Part shown: positions 52,350 to 60,835 of the stretch, piece after piece
How positions within the stretch are numbered: position 1 is the first letter of the stretch
Layout: every line of letters starts with the position of its first letter
Assembly: GCF_000719115.1 (NCBI RefSeq)
Contig: NZ_JOEA01000013.1
Location: 248,001 to 312,000, forward strand
DNA length: 64,000 bases
Source: Lentzea albidocapillata
Lineage (GTDB): Bacteria > Actinomycetota > Actinomycetes > Mycobacteriales > Pseudonocardiaceae
Direction of reading: 5' to 3'
Made by a program: the position numbers and the translations under genes
Notes under the pieces: generated by a model
The model's database searches: none
What the model was told of the DNA's origin: nothing
The model's input: only the letters and a program-made list of their open reading frames with translations

Positions 52350-53438
52350 ATGTCCACGCCGCTTACCTTGGAGACCATCCGCAGCGCGCCGAAGGTGCTG
52401 TTGCACGACCACCTCGACGGTGGCCTCCGCCCGCAGACGGTGATCGAACTCGCCGATGCCTCCGGCTACCAGGGCCTGCCCACCACAGACGCGGGCGTCC
52501 TTGGCGGCTGGTTCCGCGACAATGCCAACTCCGGCTCGCTCGTGCGCTACCTCGAAGGTTTTGCCCACACGTGCGGTGTCATGCAGGACGAGGCCGCCCT
52601 CGTCCGCGTCGCCGCGGAGGCCGTGGAGGACCTGGCCGCGGACGGCGTCGTGTACGCCGAGATCCGGTACGCCCCCGAGCTGAACACCGACAAGGGCCTC
52701 TCGCTGGAGCAGGTCGTCGAGGCCGTCCAGGAGGGCTTCCGCCTCGGTTCCGCCCGTGTCGCCGAGACCGGCCGCAAGATCCGCGTCGGCACCCTGCTGT
52801 GCGCGATGCGCCAGAACGAGGGCTGGCTGCGCATCGCCGAGCTCGCCGTCCGCTACCGCGACCTCGGCGTCGTCGGCTTCGACATCGCGGGCCCCGAGGC
52901 CGGGTTCCCTCCCACCAGGGGCCTCGACACGTTCGAGTACCTGCGCCGGCAGAACGCGCACTTCACCATCCACGCCGGTGAGGCGTTCGGCCTGCCGTCC
53001 ATCTGGGAGGCGATCCAGCACTGCGGCGCCGAACGGCTCGGCCACGGCGTGCGGATCGTCGACGACATCAAGGTCTCCGGCGACGGCACCGTCCAGCTGG
53101 GACGGTTGGCCGCCTACGTCCGCGACCGCCGCATCCCGCTGGAGATGTGCCCGACCTCCAACCTGCAGACCGGTGCCGCGCCGACGCTCGCCGAGCACCC
53201 GATCGGCCTGCTCACGAAGCTGCGGTTCCGCGTCACCGTCAACACCGACAACCGCCTGATGAGCGACTGCTCGCTCTCCAGCGAGTTCGCCGCGCTGGTC
53301 GAGACGTTCGGCTACGGCTGGGCGGACCTGCAGTGGCTCACGATCAACGCCATGAAGTCGGCGTTCATCGGGTTCGACGAGCGGCTGGCGATCATCAACG
53401 AGCTGGTCAAGCCGGGTTACGCGGCGCTCACCGGGTAG
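52350..53438 (+). CDS. add: adenosine deaminase
   Basis: A 362-residue zinc enzyme deaminating (deoxy)adenosine to inosine. LLHDHLDGG gives the metal ligands His19 and His21; [10 protein letters not shown] holds the third His and catalytic Glu-region; RLGHGVRI and [10 protein letters not shown] the catalytic His and Asp. It completes the nucleoside salvage set of this block. The 3' end overlaps the convergent dehydratase gene by 11 bp. Confidence 0.96.
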   Translation: MSTPLTLETIRSAPKVLLHDHLDGGLRPQTVIELADASGYQGLPTTDAGVLGGWFRDNANSGSLVRYLEGFAHTCGVMQDEAALVRVAAEAVEDLAADGVVYAEIRYAPELNTDKGLSLEQVVEAVQEGFRLGSARVAETGRKIRVGTLLCAMRQNEGWLRIAELAVRYRDLGVVGFDIAGPEAGFPPTRGLDTFEYLRRQNAHFTIHAGEAFGLPSIWEAIQHCGAERLGHGVRIVDDIKVSGDGTVQLGRLAAYVRDRRIPLEMCPTSNLQTGAAPTLAEHPIGLLTKLRFRVTVNTDNRLMSDCSLSSEFAALVETFGYGWADLQWLTINAMKSAFIGFDERLAIINELVKPGYAALTG

Positions 53439-54402
53439 CCCACGCGCTCTCGTCGACCGGGCTGAGCTTGAGCAGCGGCTCCCACCACGCGCGGTTGGCC
53501 GCGTACCAGCGGATGGTGTCCCGGACCCCGGCTTCGAAGCCGATCTCCGGGCGCCATCCGAGCTCGCGGCCGATCCGCGACGAGTCCAGCAGGTAGCGCC
53601 GGTCGTGGCCGGGCCGGTCGGCGACGATCTGCTTGCGCGAGAGCGGCAGCCCGAGCTCGTCCAGCACGAGGTCGGCGATCTGGTCGACGCTCGCCTCCAC
53701 GCCGGTGCCCACGTGATAGGTCCGGCCGACGACGCCGTCCCGCAGCACGGCATCGATCGCCCGGCAGTGGTCCAGCACGTGGATCCACTCGCGGCGGTTC
53801 TCGCTTGACGCGTAGACGGGCAGTTGCCCGCCGTTCAACGCGCGGGTCGTGAACAACGGCAGGACGGTCTCGGGGAACTGGTTCGGGCCGTAGTTGTTGG
53901 CGCAGTTGGTGATCGTCACCGGCAGGTCGAACGTCTCGAAGTACGAACGCACGGCGTGGTCCGCTCCGGCCTTCGACGCGTTGTAGGGCGTGCGCGGCCG
54001 GTACGGCGACTCCTCGTGGAATGCCTCGGTGGCGTCCAGGGCGAGATCCCCGTACACCTCGCACGTCGACACGTGGTGAAACCGTTGAACGCCCGCGCGA
54101 CGGCATGACTCCAGCAACGCCTGTGTGCTCAGCACGTTCGTGCGGAAGAAACGGCCGGGATCCAGCACCGCGAGGCTGTTGTGCGATTCGGCCGCGAAGT
54201 TCACCACGACGTCGACGCCCTCGACATCGGCGGCAGCGATGTCCGCGTGCACGAACGGCACGTCGGCGGGCAGGTTCGTGCGGGTGCCGCGGTAGGTCAG
54301 CGCGTCGAGGGCGATGACCTCGTCCGCGGGGTGTTCGCGCAGCCAGTAGCGGGTGAAGTGCGAGCCGATGAACCCGGCCGCACCGGTGACGAGCACGCGC
54401 AT
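53428..54402 (-). CDS. dTDP-glucose 4,6-dehydratase-like NAD-dependent epimerase/dehydratase
   Basis: A 324-residue extended SDR enzyme. [12 protein letters not shown] binds [13 protein letters not shown] holds the catalytic Thr/Asp-Glu region, and [15 protein letters not shown] the Tyr-x-x-x-Lys. [18 protein letters not shown] and [20 protein letters not shown] follow the RmlB pattern closely. No rmlA, C or D gene is beside it, so its product may be a sugar other than rhamnose. It lies 2 bp after the GntR gene and is probably cotranscribed with it. Confidence 0.87.
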   Translation of the reverse strand: MRVLVTGAAGFIGSHFTRYWLREHPADEVIALDALTYRGTRTNLPADVPFVHADIAAADVEGVDVVVNFAAESHNSLAVLDPGRFFRTNVLSTQALLESCRRAGVQRFHHVSTCEVYGDLALDATEAFHEESPYRPRTPYNASKAGADHAVRSYFETFDLPVTITNCANNYGPNQFPETVLPLFTTRALNGGQLPVYASSENRREWIHVLDHCRAIDAVLRDGVVGRTYHVGTGVEASVDQIADLVLDELGLPLSRKQIVADRPGHDRRYLLDSSRIGRELGWRPEIGFEAGVRDTIRWYAANRAWWEPLLKLSPVDESAWATR

Positions 54403-54404
54403 GG

Positions 54405-55148
54405 TCAGTCCTCCGAGGGAATCGCGGCGACGCCGGGAGGTTCCGCGCCGGGCCAGCCGCGGAACTCGACCTCCAGCTGGAACCGGTGGCCCAGGTAGTG
54501 GTGCTCGGACAGGGCGATCGGGTGCTCCGCGGCGTCCAGGGCGATGCGGCGCACCAGCAACACCGGCGTGGCGGCCGTGACGCCGAGCAGGGAACCGAGG
54601 TCGCCCGCGGCGACGGCGGCGATGCTCTGCCGGACGACGGTGATCTGGTTCCCGTTGCGGCGCAACGTCTCCCACGTGCCGGGCGACTCGGCGTCGGCGC
54701 GGCTGACCGGTGCGGCCAGCGCCAGGGGCACCCACTCCGTCACGACGTCCAGCGGCGTGTCGCCGGTGCGGCGCAACGAACGCACGCGCAGCATCTCGCC
54801 GACGCCCAGCGTCGAGGCGACACCGGCCGAGGCCTCGCGGTAGCCGTACTCGAGAACGGTCCGCACCAGCGAGACGCCGGCTTCGGCGACGGCCGACTGC
54901 GCGTGCTGGAACGTGCCGAGCGCCAGAGGCTGCGCGAACGACACCACGTACCAACCGGCGCCTTTCCGTGACGCCAGCAGGCCTTCGTCGCGCAGTTGCT
55001 CCAACGCGCGGCGCACGGTCACGCGGCTGACCTCGTAGCGGCGGCCGAGTTCGGCCTCGCTCTCCAGGGCGCCGCCGGGGCCGTAGTCGCCGAGCGTGAT
55101 GCGTTCCCGCAGTTCGGCGGCGAGGCGCTGCGACCGAGAACCTGTCAT
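54405..55148 (-). CDS. GntR-family regulator (HutC/UTRA type)
   Basis: A 247-residue repressor. Residues 1-70 are the winged HTH (ALESEAELGRRYEVSRVTVR, then RALEQLRDEGLLASRKGAGW); the rest is a UTRA ligand domain (LRVRSLRRTGDTPLDVVTEW, AATPVLLVRRIALDAAEHPI). UTRA domains bind small sugars or acids, fitting control of the sugar-nucleotide gene behind it. The ATG has no ribosome site; the promoter entry shows why a leaderless mRNA is likely. Confidence 0.9.
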   Translation of the reverse strand: MTGSRSQRLAAELRERITLGDYGPGGALESEAELGRRYEVSRVTVRRALEQLRDEGLLASRKGAGWYVVSFAQPLALGTFQHAQSAVAEAGVSLVRTVLEYGYREASAGVASTLGVGEMLRVRSLRRTGDTPLDVVTEWVPLALAAPVSRADAESPGTWETLRRNGNQITVVRQSIAAVAAGDLGSLLGVTAATPVLLVRRIALDAAEHPIALSEHHYLGHRFQLEVEFRGWPGAEPPGVAAIPSED

Positions 55149-55152
55149 AAAT

Positions 55153-55165
55153 CTGTATCATACAG
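55153..55165. promoter_or_regulatory. GntR operator CTGTATNATACAG
   Basis: A perfect 6-bp inverted repeat around one central base, 4 bp before the gntR ATG and covering its -10 box. The site fits GntR-family operators and implies self-repression. Confidence 0.72.
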
Positions 55166-55184
55166 GTGACGCAAACGGTGCCAA
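55157..55184 (-). promoter_or_regulatory. gntR promoter, leaderless transcript likely
   Basis: TTGGCA (-35) and TATGAT (-10) with a 16-bp spacer. The ATG begins 8 nt after the -10, so transcription would start at or next to the A of the ATG. Confidence 0.7.
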
Positions 55185-55190
55185 CGAAAA

Positions 55191-55217
55191 CGGGCCACCC
55201 CGAACAGGGATGGCCCG
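55191..55217 (-). terminator. terminator after the acidic duplicated protein gene
   Basis: CGGGCCATCCC pairs with GGGGTGGCCCG around a 5-nt loop, with TTTTCGTT following on the minus strand. It lies 19 bp past the stop codon. The T run touches the -35 region of the gntR promoter. Confidence 0.85.
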
Positions 55218-55235
55218 CTTCTCGCGACAGAAGGC

Positions 55236-56450
55236 TCAGTTGGTGTTGAGCCGGTCCTCGAAGTTCGCCTGCAGCGTGCGGAACGCGGCCACCTCGGCGT
55301 CGTACGGGGCGGACGGCGCGAGACGCGTCGGGTCCGGCGACACGACGAACGACACGAGCCAGCCCAGCGACTCGGACGAGCCGAGCGCGTCCTTCACGGA
55401 CTCGTCGTCGGCCCACTCGCCCGCGTCCTCGAACAGTTCGACGGCGAGGTCGAGCTGCTGCGGGTCGAGGGCGTCGGGGCCCTCCTCCATGTCCTCGGCG
55501 ATGCCGGTCAGCACGTAGACGTTGTCGTCGCTCACCTCGACGTCGAGCTCGCCCGCGGTGGCCTTGACCTTGATGTCGTTCCAGGTCTCGACCTCGGCCA
55601 GGTCGTGCTCGTCGTTCTCGGCGACGAAGCGGCTCAGGCCGCGCTGCGAGGTGAAGACCTCGATCTTGCCGCGGCGGCCCAGGAACACCGGGTCGTCGCC
55701 GAGGTAGCAGCGCAGCGTGTAGAACTCGCCCGCCGACGTGATGATCTTGATCGGGTCGACGCCGACCTCGGCCCAGAAGCCCGTGGGCTCGGCCTTGTCC
55801 TCGTCGCCGGACTCGTCCGGGGAGTCGACGGCGGCAGCGGCCGTCGCGGCCTCCAGCGCGGCGAGCTCCTCCTGGGCGACCGAGAGTTCCTTCTCGGGGA
55901 CCTCCGGCGTGTTCACCACGCTGTCGATCGCGTCGAGGACCTCGTCCCACTTCTCGGAGACGACCTCGGACAGCTCGCCCCACAGCTTGCCGCCGTCACG
56001 GCCGCTGAACGGCAGCGTGCCCTGCGGCAGCAGCGAGAAGCCCTCGGCGCTGTCGAGCACCTCGTGGACCTTCTCCAGGTCGCAGACGTCCGCGAGAGCG
56101 CGCACGATCGCGATGACGTCGGCGAGCTCACCGATCGTCCAGGTGTCCGGGTCCTCCGCGACGAGCTCGGGCACGCCGACGAGGTCGAACTGGTGGTTGT
56201 CGTCCGGCGAGAGGTCCGCGACGCCCAGCGACGGCACGACCGGCCACGCGGGGTGATCGGTCAGATCGTGCTCCTCGGCGGTGCGGACGAAGGCGGCGAG
56301 GTGCGCGGCGTCGGGGAAGACGAACAGGTCTTCCTCGTCACCGAGGAACGCCTCCCACTCCTCGCCCTTCTCGCGCCAGCGGGGTGCCCACAGCGTGACT
56401 ACGTCACCCTGCGTCAGCCCCAGCTCGATGGGGACGATGTCCTGCGCCAT
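55236..56450 (-). CDS. acidic protein with an internal duplication, unknown function
   Basis: A 404-residue, very acidic, soluble protein conserved in feel across actinomycetes, but I cannot give it a function. Two similar modules occur: residues 13-75 (GDVVTLWAPRWREKGEEWEA, FVFPDAAHLAAFVRTAEEHD) and 240-295 (GEFYTLRCYLGDDPVFLGRR, EVFTSQRGLSRFVAENDEHD). The linker around 200-225 is Ala/Glu-rich. GGGAGG precedes the ATG. It has its own terminator. Confidence 0.72.
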   Translation of the reverse strand: MAQDIVPIELGLTQGDVVTLWAPRWREKGEEWEAFLGDEEDLFVFPDAAHLAAFVRTAEEHDLTDHPAWPVVPSLGVADLSPDDNHQFDLVGVPELVAEDPDTWTIGELADVIAIVRALADVCDLEKVHEVLDSAEGFSLLPQGTLPFSGRDGGKLWGELSEVVSEKWDEVLDAIDSVVNTPEVPEKELSVAQEELAALEAATAAAAVDSPDESGDEDKAEPTGFWAEVGVDPIKIITSAGEFYTLRCYLGDDPVFLGRRGKIEVFTSQRGLSRFVAENDEHDLAEVETWNDIKVKATAGELDVEVSDDNVYVLTGIAEDMEEGPDALDPQQLDLAVELFEDAGEWADDESVKDALGSSESLGWLVSFVVSPDPTRLAPSAPYDAEVAAFRTLQANFEDRLNTN

Positions 56451-56504
56451 CCTGACCTCCCGGTCACGCCTGCCTGATGCCGTCGACGAGCCTAACGGTG
56501 CTGA

Positions 56505-56942
56505 TCACCGGCGCCACAAGGGGTTCTCGAAGAAAGCGTCTTCGTCTGGATCCTCGACGCGCGGCGACCTCTGCCTGCGCTCCGGTGGTGCCTGCTCAGC
56601 AGGGTCTTTGGGGGGCACGACCGGGTTCCAGGTCGATCGAAAGGGTGAGTCGCCGGCGATGGACTCGACGTCGATCGCCATTCCGTCACCCAGTGCCAGT
56701 GCCATCTTGTTGAAGCTGGCCTGCACGGCCGCGTTCGTGGCGAGCTGGACGGTCTCGGTGACGACCTGCCCGACCGCCTGCGCGCCCTGGCCCAGCAGCG
56801 CCGGGTGCAGGTGCAGGGCCTTGATCTCGCCCTTCGGCGACGCCGTGACCATGCACAGCCCGTTCGGGTGCTCGGTGGTGGCGGTGAGGGCGCCGATCTC
56901 GCGCTGGAGCTGCTCGGTGGCCCGCATCCGTTCCTCGTTCAC
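56505..56942 (-). CDS. YbaB/EbfC-like protein
   Basis: A 145-residue protein with a YbaB/EbfC-like core: a long first helix (NEERMRATEQLQREIGALTA), beta strands (GLCMVTASPKGEIKALHLHP) and a second helix (AQAVGQVVTETVQLATNAAV). A Pro-rich charged tail of 45 residues follows. In actinomycetes such variants often accompany type VII secretion genes. GTG 56942 overlaps the upstream stop (GTGA). Confidence 0.78.
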   Translation of the reverse strand: MNEERMRATEQLQREIGALTATTEHPNGLCMVTASPKGEIKALHLHPALLGQGAQAVGQVVTETVQLATNAAVQASFNKMALALGDGMAIDVESIAGDSPFRSTWNPVVPPKDPAEQAPPERRQRSPRVEDPDEDAFFENPLWRR

Positions 56943-57301
56943 CGCTGCCACCCGAAGTCGTCCTCGTCCTGACCGCGTTCGACACCCAGCGCGGTGAGCT
57001 CGCGCGGGTCGACCACGCGGTCCAGCGTCTGGTGCAGGCGGGTGTTCGCGGTGCGCTGGGCCTTGTCGGCGACGCGCATGATCTCGGCGGCGAGCCCCTG
57101 CGGGCCCATCCGCAACGCGGCCGGGCTCACCGAGATCTGCCGCGGTGGACCGCCGGGCGTGGCGACCACGGTCACCGCACCGTCCGGAGAGGACGCTCGT
57201 CCTGTGATGGGACCACTGCGCGTGACGTGCTCCGACACCGCCTGCTCGACATCGCGCACCTTCCGCGCGGCGCGCTGGACGTCGTCGTCCACTCCGATCA
57301 C
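56939..57301 (-). CDS. YbaB/EbfC-like protein (second copy)
   Basis: A 120-residue paralogue of the next gene: helix VQRAARKVRDVEQAVSEHVT, strands SPDGAVTVVATPGGPPRQIS, helix LAAEIMRVADKAQRTANTRL. The two may form a heterodimer. GTG start; GTG 57292 is an alternative. It begins 76 bp after the NlpC/P60 gene. Confidence 0.75.
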   Translation of the reverse strand: MIGVDDDVQRAARKVRDVEQAVSEHVTRSGPITGRASSPDGAVTVVATPGGPPRQISVSPAALRMGPQGLAAEIMRVADKAQRTANTRLHQTLDRVVDPRELTALGVERGQDEDDFGWQR

Positions 57302-57377
57302 CCCCTGTTGTGGACAGTGTGCCGCATTCCAGGATCTTCGGCGGCGGGCTGTGACAACGTGGTGAGTTCGGCCGCGT

Positions 57378-58550
57378 CTAGCCCGTGGGCCGGTAGAAGC
57401 CGTAGAACGACATCCCGCTGTTCGTCGTGCGGATCGGCTGCACCTGCACCGGGTCGCCGGCCTCGACCATCTGGCCGTTGCCGATCACCATCGCCACGTG
57501 CCCGTCCCACACCACGAGGTCGCCGGGCAGCAGCTGGTCCGCCGGCACCGAGGCGCCCATCGCCTGGGACGAGGCCGGGCGCGGGATGTCGAACCCGGCG
57601 CCGCCGTACGCCCACTGCGTGAGGCCGGAGCAGTCAGTGCCCTGGGGCGGGTTCGCGCCGCCCCACACGTACGGGGTGCCCAGGGCGGACAACGCGTTGC
57701 GCACGGCCTTGGCCGCGGTCTCGTTCGGTGCCTCGGCGCTGCTGCCGTCCGGCAGGTTCACGCCGACGCCCTCACCGGGCTGCGGCGGGATCGCGACGGG
57801 CAGGCGCGGACCGGAGCCGCCGCCACCTCCACCGCCGCCCGATCCTCCGCCGCCACCGCCGCCCGAACCACCGCCGCCGCCACCACCGGAACCGTTGCCG
57901 GAGTTGGAGCTGGGACCGGACTCCTGCTTCTTGGTGTCGGAGGCGCCGGCCGTCGAGGTGGTGCCCTCGTCGCCGCCGAGCGGGTCGCCGAGCTTCGCCA
58001 GTGCGCCCGCGTCCGGCTTCTGCAGGGCGTTGAGCTGCCCGACGAGCTGCGTGAGCTGGTCGCGCACCTTCTGCAGTTCGGCGGTGGTCTTGCTCTGGTA
58101 GCCGGAGGCCATCCCGGCGAGGTCGGCGACGGCCGCCAGCACCACGCCCGGCCCGGCCACGAGGGACAGGGCGAGCGCGGCGGCGAGCTTCGGGGTCGCC
58201 TTGGACGTGAACTCGTCGATGAGGCCCTGGATCGCGGTGCGCCCGCCGGTCACCGCGGTCACGCCGGTCGAGGCCGCGGTTTTGATCGCGGAAGCGTTGG
58301 AGGACAACAGGTTCGTGGCCGAGGCGAAGGTCGAGACGCGGCCGGTGAAGGCGTTCGCCTTGTCGCCGGACCACGTGTTCAGCACCGCGGTCGAGGCCGA
58401 GGCGTGCCGCGTGCCGAGGTCGGTCATCGCGGTCTGGGCACGGCCGAAGGCGTCACCCGCACGCGTCGCGCCGCCCGTGTCACCGTCGAGCTTCGCGAGG
58501 TTCTCCTTCATGGGCGCGATGAACTGGCTCAGCAGCCCCTCGACGCTCAT
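57378..58550 (-). CDS. NlpC/P60 (C40) peptidase with WXG-like N-terminal domain
   Basis: A 390-residue likely type VII secretion substrate. Residues 1-180 are helical with WSGDKANAFTGRV, the W-x-G turn of LXG/WXG-like effectors. A Gly/Ser linker of about 30 residues (runs of seven or eight Gly) follows. The C-terminal 115 residues are an NlpC/P60 domain with Cys307 (GTDCSGL), His351 (WDGHVAM) and Glu363 (VEAGD). It would cut peptidoglycan stem peptides outside the cell. No Sec signal is present, in line with type VII export. The ATG overlaps the EspC-like gene (ATGA). Confidence 0.87.
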   Translation of the reverse strand: MSVEGLLSQFIAPMKENLAKLDGDTGGATRAGDAFGRAQTAMTDLGTRHASASTAVLNTWSGDKANAFTGRVSTFASATNLLSSNASAIKTAASTGVTAVTGGRTAIQGLIDEFTSKATPKLAAALALSLVAGPGVVLAAVADLAGMASGYQSKTTAELQKVRDQLTQLVGQLNALQKPDAGALAKLGDPLGGDEGTTSTAGASDTKKQESGPSSNSGNGSGGGGGGGSGGGGGGGSGGGGGGGGSGPRLPVAIPPQPGEGVGVNLPDGSSAEAPNETAAKAVRNALSALGTPYVWGGANPPQGTDCSGLTQWAYGGAGFDIPRPASSQAMGASVPADQLLPGDLVVWDGHVAMVIGNGQMVEAGDPVQVQPIRTTNSGMSFYGFYRPTG

Positions 58551-58873
58551 ACCTGCGCCGCCTTGTTGATCGACGCCTTGTTCGCGTCTTCCTGCGCGAT
58601 GTAGGCCTCGCGGGCCTTCGAGACCGCGGTGCCGAGACCGGCGAGTCCCGTCGACGCGGCCTTCAGCGCGTCGAGCTGTGCCTGCGCGGCCGCCTGGAAC
58701 GCGGCGTTGAGCCCGACCTCGTTGCCCAGCTTGCCGAAGCAGTCGCCCGGCAGGCTGGTCGTGCCGCTCAACGTGCCGGTGCCGACCGTGCCGACCTCGC
58801 TCGCCAGACCGCTCACGGCCGACGCGTATCCGGTCAAGGCGTCGAGGTCGACCTTGAGACCCTTTTCCGCCAT
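58547..58873 (-). CDS. EspC/WXG100-like type VII secretion protein
   Basis: A 108-residue helical protein of the EspC/ESX-target group: KVDLDALTGYASAVSGLASE, then helix FQAAAQAQLDALKAASTGLA, and near the end YIAQEDANKA, which fits the YxxxD/E export signal. It probably heterodimerises with the N-terminal domain of the peptidase encoded next. GGGGAAGAG lies before the ATG. Confidence 0.8.
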   Translation of the reverse strand: MAEKGLKVDLDALTGYASAVSGLASEVGTVGTGTLSGTTSLPGDCFGKLGNEVGLNAAFQAAAQAQLDALKAASTGLAGLGTAVSKAREAYIAQEDANKASINKAAQV

Positions 58874-58965
58874 CTGAAAGCTCTTCCCCCAGTAGTGACC
58901 TGTTCGCGTCGATCCTGCCCCGATGGGCGGTACCTCGCCCGTCGTTCCGCCAAGATCATGGAACG

Positions 58966-59502
58966 GTGGGTGTGATCGAGCACTGGAACCGGATCCTGGC
59001 ATGGCTGGCGGAGCACGCTCCGGCCACCCGCGCCGTGTTGCGTCCGAGGTATGACGCGCTACCGGATCTTCGGGTTCCGATCGATCTACAGCTGTGGTGG
59101 AGCGTCTACGGCGGCACCGAGGAGGGGCTCTTCGCCGAGATCCTGCCGCCCTTCTACACGCCGCTGGGCGCCGACCGCGCGTTCGTGCTCAGGGAGACCC
59201 ACGTGAGCAAGCCCGTGGACTCCTCCGAGGCGGGCGCGCCGACCAGCGGGTTCCACCCCGAGTGGCTCCCCATCGCGTTCGACGGCACCGGCGACGTGCT
59301 CGCGGTCGACCTGCGGCCCGGCGTGCTGCGCGGCTGCGTGGTCGAGTGGGACCAGGAGCGCAACGAGATGGTCAAGCCGGAGTGGACGTCGATCCTGGAG
59401 ATGTTCGACCAGGTCGCGACGGCCCTGGAGACGCGCAGCGCGGTCGGGCACTGCCTGCCGGAGGTCAACACGGCGGGCGAACTGGGCTGGCGGACCAACT
59501 AG
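58966..59502 (+). CDS. SMI1/KNR4 (SUKH) family protein
   Basis: A 178-residue soluble protein with the SUKH pattern: IEHWNRILAWLAEHAP, VPIDLQLWWSVYGGTEEGLF, FHPEWLPIAFDGTGDVLAVD and VEWDQERNEMVKPEWTSILE. SUKH proteins often act as immunity proteins for polymorphic toxins. It is divergent from the type VII cassette, only 92 bp away. GTG start. Confidence 0.87.
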   Translation: MGVIEHWNRILAWLAEHAPATRAVLRPRYDALPDLRVPIDLQLWWSVYGGTEEGLFAEILPPFYTPLGADRAFVLRETHVSKPVDSSEAGAPTSGFHPEWLPIAFDGTGDVLAVDLRPGVLRGCVVEWDQERNEMVKPEWTSILEMFDQVATALETRSAVGHCLPEVNTAGELGWRTN

Positions 59503-59704
59503 TGGCGCGACCCGGAACGTCGGCGAGGTAATCCACGCTCAGCAGGGCGCCTCGCGGCGCCGCCCCCACGCCCCCGTACAACCAGTACGACGACGTGGGG
59601 GCGACACCACGATGCACCCGTCTGACCGCGAATTCCCCCGGCAACGTCCCGGGCCACACCACTAGAGGCCATGACCAGGTGAAGGGCCCGGCGGCGAGCG
59701 TCAC
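59465..59704 (-). CDS. doubtful small open frame after the secreted protein gene
   Basis: A 79-codon frame with high third-position GC (starts VTLAAGPFTWSWPLVVWPGT). It begins 25 bp past the gene at 59730, but its GTG lies in the loop of a strong hairpin and its end overlaps the SUKH gene by 38 bp. No family or signal is recognised. It may not be a gene. Confidence 0.25.
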   Translation of the reverse strand: MTLAAGPFTWSWPLVVWPGTLPGEFAVRRVHRGVAPTSSYWLYGGVGAAPRGALLSVDYLADVPGRATSWSASPVRPPC

Positions 59705-59718
59705 CTCACGCCGCCGGG
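59687..59718 (-). terminator. terminator after the secreted protein gene
   Basis: A 10-bp perfect stem, CCCGGCGGCG with its complement, and a 12-nt loop, 11 bp beyond the stop of the gene at 59730. No T run follows. Confidence 0.7.
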
Positions 59719-59729
59719 TGCACGTGGGG

Positions 59730-60188
59730 TCAGACGAGTCCTGAAACGCCGAGGTACACGTCGCGGGCCGACCCGAAGGAGTTCGCCAGATCGCTGGAGG
59801 GCACGGACTGGCTTCGGCCGAAGCACACCGACCACGAGTTCCCCGCGACACCGGACGACGGGCATTCCCAGATGCCGAGCTGGCCCCTGCCCTGGGTCCA
59901 CAGGTCCACCATCGCCGTCGTGGAGAAGAGGCCGGGCCGGTTGTTGCGCACGATCACCGCGCCCTGCGCCGAGCCCCCGCTGGACGACCTGATCGCGCAC
60001 ACCTGCGCGAGGACGTCGGTCCCGATCGTCTTGCTGCCGGCGCAGGCCCACGTGTGGGGACTGGACGTGATCGGGTTCGTGTTGCCGTACGCCTTCCAGC
60101 TGCCCGCCGCGGCCGAGGCGGGGCTCACCGCCATCGCGGTCAGGCCGAGAAACGCGGCGATGACGGCGATCGTTCGCTTGGCTCTCAT
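59730..60188 (-). CDS. small secreted protein, unknown function
   Basis: A 152-residue exported protein. The signal peptide is RAKRTIAVIAAFLGLTAMAV, cut near ASA. The mature part is beta-rich with four cysteines (TWACAGSK, AQVCAIR, IWECPSS, WSVCFGR). Similar small secreted proteins are common in Pseudonocardiaceae but unnamed. ATG 60188 gives the better signal peptide; six residues can be added upstream. Confidence 0.72.
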   Translation of the reverse strand: MRAKRTIAVIAAFLGLTAMAVSPASAAAGSWKAYGNTNPITSSPHTWACAGSKTIGTDVLAQVCAIRSSSGGSAQGAVIVRNNRPGLFSTTAMVDLWTQGRGQLGIWECPSSGVAGNSWSVCFGRSQSVPSSDLANSFGSARDVYLGVSGLV

Positions 60189-60236
60189 GCGGCCCAGCAT
60201 CCACACGACCCTTGCAGACTTTCTGGAATCCGCAGG

Positions 60237-60758
60237 TCAGCGCACGCTGGCGAGCTCGCGCTGCGGCACGGCGGCGGCCTTCACTCGGGCGTAGACCTTC
60301 ACGGCGGCCAGCGCGCCGAGCCAGCCGAGCGCGGTGCCGGTGGTGTTCGTGATCAGGTCGTCGACGTCGAAGATCCGGTTCGCCCACAACAGCTGCGAGC
60401 CCTCGATCAGCAGCGAGACGCCGTAACCGATCAGCGCGGCCTGGCCGATCGTGCGCCCGCCCCAGAACATCAGCATCGCGCCGAGCGGCACGAACAGCAG
60501 CACGTTCAGCGTCATCTGGTCGAACGCGATCTGCCCGTCGCGGAACGTGTCGGCGATCCACTGGAACGGGACCAGCTGCACGGACTGGCGCGGAGCGACG
60601 GTCTGCAACGGCAGGAACGTCGCCGCGAACAGCATGCTCGCGTAGACGGTGATGGTGGCGTTGCGGAATGTCAGCTGACGGAACAGCAGCTGCGGGAGCA
60701 GGAAAACGACCGAGAGGAAAACGCCCCACTGGATGCTCGCGAGCTGTGCATTCGTCAT
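60237..60758 (-). CDS. VanZ-family membrane protein
   Basis: A 173-residue protein with four to five helices. VPFQWIADTFRDGQIAFDQM, LNVLLFVPLGAMLMFW, SLLIEGSQLLWANRIFDVDD and ITNTTGTALGWLGA are the VanZ signatures. VanZ gives low-level teicoplanin resistance in enterococci; actinomycete homologues are common and untested. It is alone on its strand. Confidence 0.88.
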   Translation of the reverse strand: MTNAQLASIQWGVFLSVVFLLPQLLFRQLTFRNATITVYASMLFAATFLPLQTVAPRQSVQLVPFQWIADTFRDGQIAFDQMTLNVLLFVPLGAMLMFWGGRTIGQAALIGYGVSLLIEGSQLLWANRIFDVDDLITNTTGTALGWLGALAAVKVYARVKAAAVPQRELASVR

Positions 60759-60835
60759 GAATCAAAGGTATGAAAATGGCCCTCCGCGCACATCGCGCTG
60801 AGGGCCAGTTCCACTCTCGTACTTCCGGCCGAGTA

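Noticed and set aside
57811..57900. Glycine-codon array considered as a CRISPR-like or minisatellite repeat
   Set aside because: It has no regular spacers and codes in frame for the Gly/Ser linker of the NlpC/P60 protein.
59555..59614. GC-rich inverted repeat CCCCCACG ... CGTGGGGG as a terminator of the SUKH gene
   Set aside because: The arms are short and far apart with competing pairings; no T run follows, so it is not a reliable terminator.
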